Of a DNA stretch of 64,000 bases, positions 9,735 to 19,559 are shown one piece after another. Both the position numbers and the translations under genes were made by a program. This DNA is from Aporhodopirellula rubra (GTDB taxonomy: Bacteria; Planctomycetota; Planctomycetia; Pirellulales; Pirellulaceae): NCBI RefSeq assembly GCF_014192335.1, contig NZ_JACHXU010000015.1:18501-82500 (forward strand), given 5' to 3'. The notes beneath the pieces are model-generated. The model did not search any database. It was not told the DNA's origin and saw only the letters and a list, made by a program, of their open reading frames with translations. Positions within the stretch are counted from its first letter, which is position 1; every line of letters begins with the position of its first letter.

Positions 9735-10400
9735 ATGATTGCTTCGTCGAATAACGACTCCTCTGAGCCCGGTGAGAACGCCTCTCGCGCTCGCACACCC
9801 TTTTTTGTTGACAAAAACGAGCCTAAGAACGACGCGGTCGACTATCCCGCGATCGAGGCCGCCGTGCGGGTGATTCTCGAGGCGGTCGGCGAAGATCCCA
9901 AACGGGACGGACTGATCGAAACGCCGGCCCGGGTTGCCCGGATGTACGCCGAGATGTTCGCCGGATTGAAATCGGATCCGGGGCGCCATTTGTCCAAAGT
10001 CTTTGAGGAGGACTACGACGAGATCGTGTTGGTCCGTGACATCAGTTTTTGCAGCATGTGCGAGCACCATTTGCTGCCCTTCACAGGCAAAGCCCACATC
10101 GCGTATTTACCCAGCGGCAAGGTTGTCGGACTGAGCAAGCTGGCTCGCGTTGTCGAAGAGGTCGCTCGGCGGCCACAGGTCCAGGAACGGTTGACGCACA
10201 CGGTCGCCAATTTGATCGAGGAACGCCTCTCGGCCCGAGGTGTCGCGGTGGTCGTGGAATCCACCCACAGTTGCATGACGATGCGAGGGGTCCGCAAACC
10301 GGGCAGTCTGTGCCTGACCAGCGCCATGCGAGGCACCTTCAAAACCGACCCGAAATCACGTGCGGAAGTGCTGGGATTGATCAACCGATCGGCAGGCTGA
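9735..10400 (+). CDS. folE: GTP cyclohydrolase I
   Basis: 221 residues. It converts GTP to 7,8-dihydroneopterin triphosphate, the first step of tetrahydrofolate synthesis. Zinc ligands are visible as C109 and H112 in [10 protein letters not shown] and C180 in SCMTMRGV. Other family blocks ([42 protein letters not shown]) are intact. The first 35 residues are a non-conserved extension. The gene is monocistronic in appearance. The downstream folate genes folD and thyA are elsewhere in the window and not linked. Confidence 0.95.
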   Translation: MIASSNNDSSEPGENASRARTPFFVDKNEPKNDAVDYPAIEAAVRVILEAVGEDPKRDGLIETPARVARMYAEMFAGLKSDPGRHLSKVFEEDYDEIVLVRDISFCSMCEHHLLPFTGKAHIAYLPSGKVVGLSKLARVVEEVARRPQVQERLTHTVANLIEERLSARGVAVVVESTHSCMTMRGVRKPGSLCLTSAMRGTFKTDPKSRAEVLGLINRSAG

Positions 10401-10663
10401 GCCGCAATTGCGGACGTAAAATTCTACTTTTTTGAGCGTTTGTGTTAGAATAGAGGCGTGCGCAGCCGACCCTATCCAAATCCGCAAACGTTCCGGATCG
10501 CCCGGCTTTTGTCGGCAACGCGCCCGTGAGTACATCGTCTCCGATGGTGCGTTTGGGTCCTTAGATGCGACAAAACACCACCCGGCAGGGAAACGACCCT
10601 CATTTGCGGCGTGGCGTCTCTTCTTTTTGTTTTCGCAAAGCGTCCCCGACCAAGTTGAATTTG

Positions 10664-12349
10664 ATGCACCAATCACTGGACCGATCTGCTTTTGTGCGCC
10701 GTTGCCTCGGCATGTTTGCCGCTGGGCTGCTGAGCCTCGCTATGGCTCCACAGGTGCAGGCGGCCGAAACGCTGGTGCCACCCCAAGTCACGCTAATCAA
10801 TGATTCGATCGAACAGGTTTGGCGTGATTACGAAATCCGCCCCGCCGGTGAAGTCGATGACGCTCAATGGTGTCGACGCGTTTATCTCGACGTGATCGGA
10901 CGCATCCCGAAGTTCGAAGAACTGTCGGAATTCATGAGCGATCGGGCACCCGACAAACGTGCTGTCCTCGTTAATAAACTGCTCGAGGATGACCGTTACA
11001 CCGAAGAGTACGCCAATCACTGGAGCACGGTATGGACGAACCTTCTTATCGGCCGCAGTGGCGGAACCGATCGTCGTGACCTGACCAATCGTTCGGGCAT
11101 GCAGAAGTACCTGCGAGACAGTTTTGCACGTAACAAGACTTACGACCGCATGGTCTATGAATTGGTTTCGGCGGAAGGCTCGGGCAAACCCGGCGATCCG
11201 AATTTCAATGGTGCCGTGAACTTTCTCATCGGGAAGGTCAACGAAGAAAAAGCAACACTCGCAACGAGCAGCGTGTCACGCATTTTCCTGGGACAACAGG
11301 TTCAGTGCACTCAGTGTCACAACCACCCGTTCAATCAATGGAAACAACAAAAGTTCTGGGAGTTCAACGCGTTCTTCCGACAAACACGAGCGTTGCGTCG
11401 GTTCGTCGACGGAACCCGTGACATCGAGTCGGCGGAATTGGTGAGTGAAGACTTTGGTGGCGAATCAGGCAATCCTGAGGACGCGTTACTGTTCTACGAA
11501 CTGCGCAACGGCTTGCAGAAAGTCGCCTACCCGGTTTTCACCGATGGGACCGAAATTGGTAGAAGCGGCTATCTCGAAGACGTTAACCGCCGCGAAGAAC
11601 TCGGCCGGTTGATGCTGCAAAGCGAATATCTCGACAAGATGATCGTGAACCGAATGTGGTCGATGTTCTTGGGATTCGGATTCACTCGTCCGATTGATGA
11701 CCTCGGTCCACACAACCCTTCGTCGCATCCCGAACTGCTCGATTCGCTGGGCACGGAATTCCGCAAGGCGAGTTATGACCTAAAACAACTAATTACCTGG
11801 ATCACTCTGAGCCGTCCTTACCAACTCGCCGCCGTGCTGGGCCGACAAAATGCCGTCGATGATCCGTCGATCGGAGAGTCACCGAAGTTCTCACGCTTCT
11901 ATTTGCGGCAGATGAGTGCCGAACAACTTTACGCTTCCCTGGTCGCGGCTTCGGACGCGAAAGGCAAGGGCAGCTACGCCGAACAGGAAGCTGAGCGACG
12001 CCGATGGTTGTCGCAATTTGTCGTGGCGTTTGGAACCGATGAAGGCGACGAAGCGACGACTTTTAACGGGTCGATTCCTCAAGCCCTGATGCTGTTCAAC
12101 GGAGCATTGACGAAGAACGCGACGAGCCAGGACGCAGGATCCTTCATCGATCGTCTTTCGAAATCGGGACGATCTCCACGGGATCGCCTTACCCGTTTGT
12201 ATCTGACCGGGCTGGCTCGCCGGCCGACGAAGACCGAAACCAATGTTGCGGGCAAACTGCTCGCAGCACGTGGCGGCAATGAGAAAGAAATGTTGCAGGA
12301 CGTTTGGTGGGCAATCATCAACAGCAACGAATTCATCATGCAGCACTAA
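10664..12349 (+). CDS. DUF1549/DUF1553 protein, second copy (no PSCyt1 domain)
   Basis: 561 residues from ATG 10664; the frame is open back to 10565, but this start places a signal peptide ([20 protein letters not shown] ending VQAAE) at the N-terminus. DUF1549 begins near residue 45 ([20 protein letters not shown]) and carries CTQCH at residues 215-219. DUF1553 follows ([38 protein letters not shown]). It lacks the N-terminal PSCyt1 haem domain of the 3-kb paralogue. It is followed after about 100 bases by a DUF1501 gene, an ECF sigma gene and an anti-sigma-like gene, all on the same strand and probably one operon. Confidence 0.9.
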   Translation: MHQSLDRSAFVRRCLGMFAAGLLSLAMAPQVQAAETLVPPQVTLINDSIEQVWRDYEIRPAGEVDDAQWCRRVYLDVIGRIPKFEELSEFMSDRAPDKRAVLVNKLLEDDRYTEEYANHWSTVWTNLLIGRSGGTDRRDLTNRSGMQKYLRDSFARNKTYDRMVYELVSAEGSGKPGDPNFNGAVNFLIGKVNEEKATLATSSVSRIFLGQQVQCTQCHNHPFNQWKQQKFWEFNAFFRQTRALRRFVDGTRDIESAELVSEDFGGESGNPEDALLFYELRNGLQKVAYPVFTDGTEIGRSGYLEDVNRREELGRLMLQSEYLDKMIVNRMWSMFLGFGFTRPIDDLGPHNPSSHPELLDSLGTEFRKASYDLKQLITWITLSRPYQLAAVLGRQNAVDDPSIGESPKFSRFYLRQMSAEQLYASLVAASDAKGKGSYAEQEAERRRWLSQFVVAFGTDEGDEATTFNGSIPQALMLFNGALTKNATSQDAGSFIDRLSKSGRSPRDRLTRLYLTGLARRPTKTETNVAGKLLAARGGNEKEMLQDVWWAIINSNEFIMQH

Positions 12350-12447
12350 TCGTCAATGGAACTGGTCGGTGGCACTGACGTGCTGCGGGCCGCTCTGCGT
12401 GAACGATGAAATCTGCCATCTGTATCCCTGTTACCTGAAGATCAACC

Positions 12448-13716
12448 ATGGACCTTTCAACACCATCCGGCATGAGCCGCCGTCACTTCATGAGTCACTT
12501 GGCTGGCTCATCCGCGGCCGCCGCGGCTGCCTTCTCGCTGGGCAATGCGATTCAAGCCAACGCCGCCGAGATGAAGAAGAAACGGAAGTCAGCGATCTTG
12601 TTGTGGATGGGTGGCGGCCCAGCAACGATTGACATCTGGGATCTCAAACCGGGCGCCCCGACGGGCGGTCCGTTCCGACCGATCTCGACGACCGGCGACA
12701 TGCAAATCTGCGAACACATGCCGATGACGGCGCAGCAGATGAAACATCTGTCGGTCGTGCGAAGCATGTCGACACGTGAAGCCGATCACGCCCGTGGTCG
12801 CTATTACATGCACACCGGATACGTTCCCAACCCGAACATTGAACATCCGGGCTACGGCAGCGTGATCGCACATGAGCTGATCTCTCAACGCCCTGAACTC
12901 GAAATCCCTCCGTTCGTTTCCGTCGGCGGTGCCGGCAGCGGGCCTGGGTTCCTCGGCATGGCATGGTCGCCGTTCTCGGTCTCGAGTAACGGTCGCGTTC
13001 GCAACCTTGAGATGAAGATGGACGACCAACGTCTGCTACAACGGATGGCCGCCCTCAAACTGATCGAAGACGGTTTCGCCAATCGCACCCGTGACACACC
13101 CGCGACCGAGCACGCGAAGGTGCTGCAAAAGACGTTTGACTTGATGACTAGCGACCAAATGAAAGCCTTCAAAGTCGACGAAGAGCCCGATGACGTGAAG
13201 GAGCGTTACGGCACCAACGGCTTCGGCCAGGGTTGCCTGCTCGCTCGTCGCTTAGTCGAAGCCGGCGTGCCGTTCGTGGAAGTCGACCTCGGCGGATGGG
13301 ATAATCACGCGGGCATCCATGCTATTTTGAAAGACCAAAAATTGCCGCAACTCGACAAGGCGATGAGTGCGCTGGTCGAAGATCTGGCCCAGCGAGAACT
13401 GATCGACGACACCGTCGTGATGTGGATGGGTGAGTTCGGACGGACACCTCGGATCAACCAAGGCGGTGGCCGTGATCACTTCGCACGGGCATGGTCCTGC
13501 GTCGTCGGCGGCGGTGACATCAAAGGCGGCTTGGCCGTTGGAGAGACCAGTAGTGACGGCAGTGCGGTTGAAACCGAACCCTTCAGCGCCGAAGACCTCA
13601 TGACGACCGTCTGCAAAGGGTTGGGCATTTCGACCGACACCACGTTCACAAGCAAGAACGGTCGCCCGATGAAAATCGCCGGTGGCGGAAAGCTGATCAG
13701 TGAACTGATTGCGTGA
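12448..13716 (+). CDS. DUF1501 protein, second copy, with Tat-type signal
   Basis: 422 residues. The N-terminus SRRHFMSHLAGSSAAAAAAF is a twin-arginine-like signal. DUF1501 landmarks are all present: ILLWMGGGPATIDIWDLKPG, ADHARGRYYMHTG, LGGWDNHAGIH, VVMWMGEFGRTPRI and GGRDHF. These correspond to the likely metal-site positions of the alkaline phosphatase superfamily. It ends in GTGA, overlapping the start of the ECF sigma factor, so sigma factor synthesis is coupled to translation of this structural gene. Confidence 0.9.
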   Translation: MDLSTPSGMSRRHFMSHLAGSSAAAAAAFSLGNAIQANAAEMKKKRKSAILLWMGGGPATIDIWDLKPGAPTGGPFRPISTTGDMQICEHMPMTAQQMKHLSVVRSMSTREADHARGRYYMHTGYVPNPNIEHPGYGSVIAHELISQRPELEIPPFVSVGGAGSGPGFLGMAWSPFSVSSNGRVRNLEMKMDDQRLLQRMAALKLIEDGFANRTRDTPATEHAKVLQKTFDLMTSDQMKAFKVDEEPDDVKERYGTNGFGQGCLLARRLVEAGVPFVEVDLGGWDNHAGIHAILKDQKLPQLDKAMSALVEDLAQRELIDDTVVMWMGEFGRTPRINQGGGRDHFARAWSCVVGGGDIKGGLAVGETSSDGSAVETEPFSAEDLMTTVCKGLGISTDTTFTSKNGRPMKIAGGGKLISELIA

Positions 13717-14240
13717 GTGAGCGTTCTCCGGCCGAACTGATTCAGCACCACCAGAACGGAATCTGGCGATATCTTCGCGTTCTGGGATGCGACGCCACCA
13801 CGGCGGACGATTTGACGCAGGAGACGTTTCTGCGGGTACTTCGTCGTGACAATTTCGTTCAGCATTCTGACGAAGCAACGTCGGAGTATCTTCGCCGGAC
13901 TGCCTACAACCTGCTCGTGTCCAACCATCGAAAGTTGGGACGGATGCAGGTGACCGACTCACCTTCGCTGCTCGACGAAAGTTGGCAGCGGTGGGCGGGG
14001 AAGGACCTCAGCGGCGACGAGGCTGTCGACGCGTTACGTCAATGCATGGAACAACTGACCGACCGAGCCCGTGAAGCGTTACGGATGCGGTTCGTCGAAA
14101 ACACCCCACGGGTGGAAATCGGCGAGGCTCTCGGAATTTCCGACCACGGTGCTCGCAATTTGATGCAACGTGCGAAGGCCCAACTGCGTCAATGTGTTGC
14201 CGAGCGATTGCAGTCGTCCGTCGACACGTCAAAAGTATAA
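13713..14240 (+). CDS. ECF-type RNA polymerase sigma factor
   Basis: 175 residues from GTG 13713, 4 bases inside the upstream DUF1501 gene. Region 2 is recognisable at residues 9-70 (IWRYLRVLGCDATTADDLTQETFLRVLR). Region 4 is at about 105-160 (LTDRAREALRMRFVENTPRVEIGEALGISDHGARNLMQRAKAQLRQ), with the usual helix-turn-helix. No region 3 is present, as expected for an ECF factor. The gene immediately downstream encodes a membrane protein with an anti-sigma-like N-terminus, so it is likely released by a signal at the membrane. Its regulon is unknown; its own DUF1549/DUF1501 operon is the first candidate. Confidence 0.88.
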   Translation: MSERSPAELIQHHQNGIWRYLRVLGCDATTADDLTQETFLRVLRRDNFVQHSDEATSEYLRRTAYNLLVSNHRKLGRMQVTDSPSLLDESWQRWAGKDLSGDEAVDALRQCMEQLTDRAREALRMRFVENTPRVEIGEALGISDHGARNLMQRAKAQLRQCVAERLQSSVDTSKV

Positions 14241-14306
14241 ATCCATTTCGGAGCGAAACACTCGTCTCCACCGATCGAAACCCCCCGTCCCTTGAGGCGG
14301 CCAATC

Positions 14307-16376
14307 ATGAATTCCTCCGAATCATTCGACTCCAACACGCCTGCCGATTCTCGTGACGTCGATCACGATGACGCCATGCTCGACGTGTTGTTGTCAGAAG
14401 TCGTTGGCGGTCAATCGCCACCAGACCAAAGCCGAATCATCATTGAGCGATTGGACGACAGGCTCGTTCGATCGGGCAGCGCCAACCCCTCGGGCACCCA
14501 GAAGACGCTCCGCCCCAAGAAAACCTCGACATCCACTTGGCCGGTCGTGGTTGCCACCGTTGCCATTGTCGTCCTGGCGATCGGAACGGTCGTAGGTATC
14601 CGATTCCGAAACGGGATCACCGTTGCCCAGAAACCAACCCTGCCGGTCCCTGGTGAAAAATCGGTCGCGACTGCGTCCATCCCTGATTCGGCGCCAGGCA
14701 ATTCACCATCCGATGCACCGGAGCAATCGCCTAAATCGGACACCCCTAGCGGCAACCTGCCTTCCCGTTCGATCGAATTGGCGGACTCCTCGTCGGATTC
14801 GAACTCATTCAACACCGTATCGATCGGTTTGTTCGAGCGCGACCAAAAGAACCAAGGCGAACAAACCGATTCACCACCGCCAACGCCTCGTGAAATGACG
14901 CTCGTTTCCAACGTGATGAGCGATCGCCTCGAACGTTATTGGGATCGAGTTGGCGTGCAACCGACCGGCGTCATGCCCGCGGACGCGATTTCTGAACGAC
15001 TACAAACACGATTTGGCATTCGTGTACCGAGGCAAGCGATTGGCAACAGTGAGCGGATGCTCGCCGCACTCTCTCAGCCTCACAACATTGATGCGTTGTC
15101 GGTGCGAGTGCTGTCTGCGATCGCATCGCGTCCGCTCGAGTCAATGACCTCCCCTTCGGATCAACTGATGGCGACGCAAGTCAACGAGACTCTCCGATCG
15201 GGATCAGGATTCGACCAACTGTGCGCCTCTTGGTTCACCAAACGAGATCCTTCGGCTCGGCGGCAACCGCGAGGCGGCGGCAAACCTACCGGCACCCAAA
15301 CAAACGGCAACGACCAGCGAGCCCCTACGGCCTCGTTTAACGAACTGCTGCGACCACTCGACGAACACGAAACGCTGGTGACGACCGCGGCGGTGGCGCT
15401 CAACGCGGACGTCCGCTGCCAACGTTGCCATGATCTTCCGCAAAGCGGCGGTGGCGAGAGCCGAACGCTCGGACAGCACGACTACTGGCAATTGGCGGCG
15501 ACCATCGCACCGTGGATTCCGATTCGCCCGAACGCGCCGGCAGGTCGTTTCTACGACATGCCTGATGGGCGACAACGTTTGGCGCAGGTTGACCCCGACG
15601 CGGATTGGCCCGACCAACTTTTAGGATCTCGCTCGCTCGCCGAAGGATTAGTCGGCGCCATGTGGAAGATGGTCCACGGGCGTCCGCTGGCGTCGAGCCC
15701 GTATGACTTGTCAGGCAGCGCCGCGGATTCCGACTTGCAACGAATTCGTGATGAACTCGCCGACGACTTGCTGGCGAGCGACTTCAATTTGCTGCGAACG
15801 ATCGCATTGATGATGAGCGACTCAATCGTCGCCCGCAGCACACCACCGGCGATGACGCCTGCGGGCGTTTTGACGGCGAGTGACGCTGATTGGACCGGTG
15901 CAGTCGCGGCGGTTGAATCATTCGCCGCGTCGCCCCCCGCGTTAATGCCCACCTCGCTGAGCCATCGCATGCGATTGGTCCAGCAGAGTTCGCTGCCACA
16001 AATCAGCGGTGGAGGCTCCGGCGGTTCGGTGCTCGCTCAACCGCTCGGCTTCGAAGACTCCGAAAGCGTGAACGGCGGCAACGACCGCAGGCGAGGAACC
16101 AACGATCCAGATAGAAGCCAACCGAACAAAGGCGAGCCAGCCAAGCCGTCTCAAGCGGTTCTGGCAGGCTTACCGATGCGTCCGACCGTCGTGATGCCCG
16201 CCTGGATCGGCGAACTTCCGGACTTCGAGAGCCGATTGCAGCACATCTCGTATTTGGCGGGATTGGGGAATACGCCGGAAGCCGCAACGAAATTAGCGGC
16301 GCAAATGCGGGACGCGCGTGTGGAAGAGGCGTTGATTCTACAGCGGATTTGGTGGATCATTCGGCCGCAAGGTTAA
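14307..16376 (+). CDS. Membrane-anchored anti-sigma-like protein fused to a degenerate DUF1549/DUF1553 domain
   Basis: 689 residues from ATG 14307 (GAGG 9 bases upstream; TTG 14292 also in frame). Cytoplasmic N-terminus: an acidic segment with LLSEVVGGQSPPDQSRII, a pattern I associate with planctomycete regulatory membrane proteins. One transmembrane helix at residues 78-100. A Ser/Pro-rich stretch leads to an extracytoplasmic part which can be aligned by eye with the 10.7-kb paralogue: LERYWDRVGVQPTG against [19 protein letters not shown] (371-375) with LGQHDYWQL against CTQCH with KQQKFWEF; and MWKMVHGRPL against [10 protein letters not shown]. Position after the ECF factor supports anti-sigma function. 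A sensor role for the haem-motif domain is inference. Confidence 0.7.
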   Translation: MNSSESFDSNTPADSRDVDHDDAMLDVLLSEVVGGQSPPDQSRIIIERLDDRLVRSGSANPSGTQKTLRPKKTSTSTWPVVVATVAIVVLAIGTVVGIRFRNGITVAQKPTLPVPGEKSVATASIPDSAPGNSPSDAPEQSPKSDTPSGNLPSRSIELADSSSDSNSFNTVSIGLFERDQKNQGEQTDSPPPTPREMTLVSNVMSDRLERYWDRVGVQPTGVMPADAISERLQTRFGIRVPRQAIGNSERMLAALSQPHNIDALSVRVLSAIASRPLESMTSPSDQLMATQVNETLRSGSGFDQLCASWFTKRDPSARRQPRGGGKPTGTQTNGNDQRAPTASFNELLRPLDEHETLVTTAAVALNADVRCQRCHDLPQSGGGESRTLGQHDYWQLAATIAPWIPIRPNAPAGRFYDMPDGRQRLAQVDPDADWPDQLLGSRSLAEGLVGAMWKMVHGRPLASSPYDLSGSAADSDLQRIRDELADDLLASDFNLLRTIALMMSDSIVARSTPPAMTPAGVLTASDADWTGAVAAVESFAASPPALMPTSLSHRMRLVQQSSLPQISGGGSGGSVLAQPLGFEDSESVNGGNDRRRGTNDPDRSQPNKGEPAKPSQAVLAGLPMRPTVVMPAWIGELPDFESRLQHISYLAGLGNTPEAATKLAAQMRDARVEEALILQRIWWIIRPQG

Positions 16377-16430
16377 ACCACCCTCAGTCCCCTGTGGCGT
16401 CGATGCCACATCTGCTTCGCTTGGATTCGA

Positions 16431-18281
16431 ATGATATCGACTGACTTACTCAATCAAATCCACGCGGGGGATTGCGTGGCAGGAATGGCAGAAATTCCTG
16501 AGGGCACGGTCGACCTCGTTTTTGCAGATCCGCCGTTCAATATCGGTTACCAGTACGACGTCTATGACGACTCACTCGAGTCCGATGACTATTTGCGTTG
16601 GTCGGAGAATTGGATTCGTGGCGTCCACCGTGTGCTCAAACCCGACGGGGCGTTCTGGTTGGCGATTGGTGATGAATATGCGGCCGAACTGAAGGTCCTG
16701 TCGCAACGCGTCGGGTTCTCCTGCCGCAGTTGGGTGATTTGGTACTACACGTTCGGCGTGCATTGCAAATACAAATTCACACGCTCTCACGCTCATCTGT
16801 TCCATTTCGTCAAAGACCCCGACAACTTCACTTTCAACGCGGACGATCCGAACCTGCGAGTCCCGTCGGCGAGGCAGTTGGTCTACAACGACAAACGGGC
16901 CAACTCAAAAGGCCGCATGCCTGACGACACCTGGATCCTCCGCCCGCAAGACTTGCCTTCGGGATTCTCCGCCGACGAAGACGTGTGGTACTTCCCTCGC
17001 GTCGCGGGAACGTTCAAGGAACGTGCCGGTTTCCACGGTTGCCAGATGCCCGAACATTTACTGGGCCGGATCATCCGCTCGTCCAGCCACCAAGACGAAA
17101 TCGTTCTCGATCCATTCAGCGGCAGCGGCACGACGGCCGCAGTCGCCAAGAAACTAGGTCGAAAATACGTCACCTTCGACATGAGCGAAGAGTACGTTGA
17201 ACTCGGTAACGAGCGATTGCAACAGATCGCCGTTGGTGACCCCTTGGTCGGTTCGGCCGATCCGTTGCGAAGCGTTCCGTCGACCGCCGAAGGCAAACGG
17301 AAGAAAAAGAAAACTGCAGAGCAGCAAACAGCCGAAAAACGAAAGGCGACCCAAAGCCTTGGTCTGCAAATGTCACTGGGTTTTGGAAACTCGCACGACG
17401 AGGCAACCGAGGAGGTGGTCATTGATGCCTTCCGACAAACACACGCGGGCTTCTCCGTCGATCGCGTCTTGCTCGACCCGGTCATGAACGAACGTTTTGT
17501 CATCGCGTGCCGTGACGCGGGTTGCACGGTGAGCGAACACGAACTGCGAAAACACCTCGCTCAATTGCGATTCGTCGGCACATTGTCCGCCGAAGACCTG
17601 CAACCGAGCGAACCGACGATTGTGCCCGCTGCGACAATCGAACGTTATCGGTTCGCGAGTGAAATCGCATGGCGGCTCACCTCGGACCGATACCCGACCT
17701 GGACGCTCGACGATCTTCTCATCGATCCCGAAATCCTACGCCAGTTCGATACCGCTGCCGCTCAAGTCGCCCCGAATTGCGATCCACTGACCCTGCGTTG
17801 GGGAACGTTAAAACTGAGACAACTCGCTGCCGCAGTGATCGCACAAGCGGGCAAACGTCAAAACGGTGCGAAGGACAACGGGGCAGGGCAGGGCGGTAAG
17901 AAAAAGAAAGCCAAATCAAAAACGAAAGGCATGCTCGCCGACACCCCCGCCGTCGCACCCGAAGAGATCCAATGGCCCGAGCCGGAAGAATCATGCAGCG
18001 GCATTTACACGATCGAATCGAGCGAGGGATCGGTTTTGTATGTCGGCGAGTCGACCAACCTTCCCATGCGAATGCGTGATCACTTTGCACATTCCGAGTC
18101 TCGCGACTTTTGGTCGACGCTCGCCGGCGGAACCCCGCGAGTTCGCTTCCAAGAGATCGCCCCGATCCCCTCACAGAGCGTTCAGGAGCGTTTACAACCG
18201 TGGTACGGGGAACTGCTGCAGAGAGAAGACTCCGCATGCAATTGCGTCGATTTGTGGATACCCGGCGAATCACCCGAATAG
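16431..18281 (+). CDS. DNA methyltransferase (beta-class N4/N6) fused to C-terminal GIY-YIG nuclease domain
   Basis: 616 residues. The amino-methyltransferase motif IV DPPF is at residues 33-36 and comes before the AdoMet motif I DPFSGSGTT at 227-235, the beta-class order. DPPF is compatible with N6-adenine or N4-cytosine methylation. Residues 285-310 and 485-500 are lysine-rich linkers; between them lies an unrecognised, mostly helical region. The last 93 residues form a GIY-YIG domain: GIY at 524-526, LYVGES with Y537, then an arginine (NLPMRMRDHF), and a late glutamate with conserved asparagine (ELLQREDSACN). The single protein could therefore both modify and cut DNA. No separate restriction or specificity gene is adjacent. 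A KOPS-like tandem (17880-17897) lies in the second linker. Confidence 0.85.
   Translation: MISTDLLNQIHAGDCVAGMAEIPEGTVDLVFADPPFNIGYQYDVYDDSLESDDYLRWSENWIRGVHRVLKPDGAFWLAIGDEYAAELKVLSQRVGFSCRSWVIWYYTFGVHCKYKFTRSHAHLFHFVKDPDNFTFNADDPNLRVPSARQLVYNDKRANSKGRMPDDTWILRPQDLPSGFSADEDVWYFPRVAGTFKERAGFHGCQMPEHLLGRIIRSSSHQDEIVLDPFSGSGTTAAVAKKLGRKYVTFDMSEEYVELGNERLQQIAVGDPLVGSADPLRSVPSTAEGKRKKKKTAEQQTAEKRKATQSLGLQMSLGFGNSHDEATEEVVIDAFRQTHAGFSVDRVLLDPVMNERFVIACRDAGCTVSEHELRKHLAQLRFVGTLSAEDLQPSEPTIVPAATIERYRFASEIAWRLTSDRYPTWTLDDLLIDPEILRQFDTAAAQVAPNCDPLTLRWGTLKLRQLAAAVIAQAGKRQNGAKDNGAGQGGKKKKAKSKTKGMLADTPAVAPEEIQWPEPEESCSGIYTIESSEGSVLYVGESTNLPMRMRDHFAHSESRDFWSTLAGGTPRVRFQEIAPIPSQSVQERLQPWYGELLQREDSACNCVDLWIPGESPE
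17880..17897 (+). repeat. Tandem KOPS-like element (two overlapping GGGCAGGG)
   Basis: Matches 18 bases of the window consensus; octamers at 17881-17888 and 17886-17893. It is coding: it supplies GAGQGG in the lysine-rich linker of the methyltransferase-nuclease fusion. It reads towards 42 kb. Confidence 0.75.
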
Positions 18282-18494
18282 AGCACTCAAAAGGTTGACG
18301 TGCCCGTTCACAGGAGCTTGATTCGCCAGAGCTCAGCCCACGAAGTCTGGCGACATCAACGCCATCTGCTTAGATGTTGCTCCCGCGATTCGCCGAGTCG
18401 CATTTCGCAGACGATTGACTTTCCTTGGCGACACGCTTGATGCCGCCGGGCGCCGTTAATGGATCACCATTGCCGACGCCCAACCGAATATCAA

Positions 18495-19559
18495 CTACGG
18501 CCAGGTAACGACTTCACGACCGTTGCGAGTCGAAAGGCTTTGCCACAACTTGCGTTCGACCGAGTCAGTTACGAAGCGAACCGAACCGTCGAGAACGCCC
18601 ACCTGCACTCCACCGACGTGGTAGCTGCGTGAGGTAACGGCGGCGTAGGTTCGAGCAGGGTCCGTGATGTCTTTGCCTTCTCGCATGTTCGTCCAGTCAA
18701 CGTCATATTCGACTCCCGACGCCGGACACAAAACCTTGGTGTTCGGTGTGAAGGTGGTGGTGAAGCCGCCCTGGTGCACGCGACCGTCAACCCATTCGGT
18801 GTGGCCAGTCTCAGTTTTGAAACTGCCACCGAGTGTGCAGATTAGGTCCGTTTGGTCGGGCATCGCCATGTCACCTGCGGTCGCCAAATCGCGGTAGTAA
18901 GGTGTCCAACCTTTCACCTCAGCGAGTGCCAAAGTGTTGCTGAGACCGTCGAGACAATCCCGGAACCCCATGTAACGATTAGGGCCAAACATGCCTTCGC
19001 CGATGTCATCATTCGCAGGATCGAAAACGAACCAAACGCCACCGTTGGATGCGTAGTTGAGTTTGTAGTACTCCGGTCCGTCATCACCGTAGCGTGGTTG
19101 ATCCAACGGATCGCTGGGGCACTGATAGGTCGGGACACGGTAGGAAGACACGGGGATATCTTCGCCATCGACCGTCAGCATGGACGCCCCATACCCCTGT
19201 GAAAAATCGACCCCGTCGGCGAGCCCACCTTGCTCAATGAAAGGCAGAATGCGTGCCTGCATGGACCAGCCTTTTCCAGAAACCGTGTTGGTCCACGACG
19301 GTGGCAATTTCTTGTAAGCGGACTCGTAGTTGTGAATCGCCAAACTGATCTGTTTGAGGTTATTGCTGCAACTCATTCGCCGGGCGGCTTCGCGAGCGGC
19401 CTGAACAGCGGGCAACAGGAGACCGACCAAAATGCCGATGATCGCGATAACGACCAGCAGTTCGACGAGCGTGAAAGCAGATCGGCCGTGACGGCGAGTA
19501 TTTTTAAGAGATGGGCTGTGAGCGAGGGGCAAACAGGGAGCGGAAACGGCGCAGCGCAT
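18495..19559 (-). CDS. DUF1559 pseudopilin (prepilin-type N-terminus, H-X9-DG C-terminus)
   Basis: 354 residues. The type III (prepilin) signal is at residues 26-50: RSAFTLVELLVVIAIIGILVG, with cleavage predicted before F29 and the essential glutamate at +5 (E33). The DUF1559 body follows (SCSNNLKQISLAIHNYES). Near the end, HVGGVQVGVLDG has exactly nine residues between H and DG, the H-X9-DG signature of planctomycete pseudopilins. The family is strongly expanded in Pirellulaceae; members are exported and may assemble into pseudopili, but the roles of individual copies are not known. No prepilin peptidase or ATPase is nearby. It converges on the methyltransferase gene with a 213-base gap. Confidence 0.92.
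   Translation of the reverse strand: MRCAVSAPCLPLAHSPSLKNTRRHGRSAFTLVELLVVIAIIGILVGLLLPAVQAAREAARRMSCSNNLKQISLAIHNYESAYKKLPPSWTNTVSGKGWSMQARILPFIEQGGLADGVDFSQGYGASMLTVDGEDIPVSSYRVPTYQCPSDPLDQPRYGDDGPEYYKLNYASNGGVWFVFDPANDDIGEGMFGPNRYMGFRDCLDGLSNTLALAEVKGWTPYYRDLATAGDMAMPDQTDLICTLGGSFKTETGHTEWVDGRVHQGGFTTTFTPNTKVLCPASGVEYDVDWTNMREGKDITDPARTYAAVTSRSYHVGGVQVGVLDGSVRFVTDSVERKLWQSLSTRNGREVVTWP

Noticed and set aside
10402..10413. Palindrome CCGCAATTGCGG after folE followed by a T-run
   Set aside because: The T-run begins about 15 bases after the stem, too far for an intrinsic terminator.
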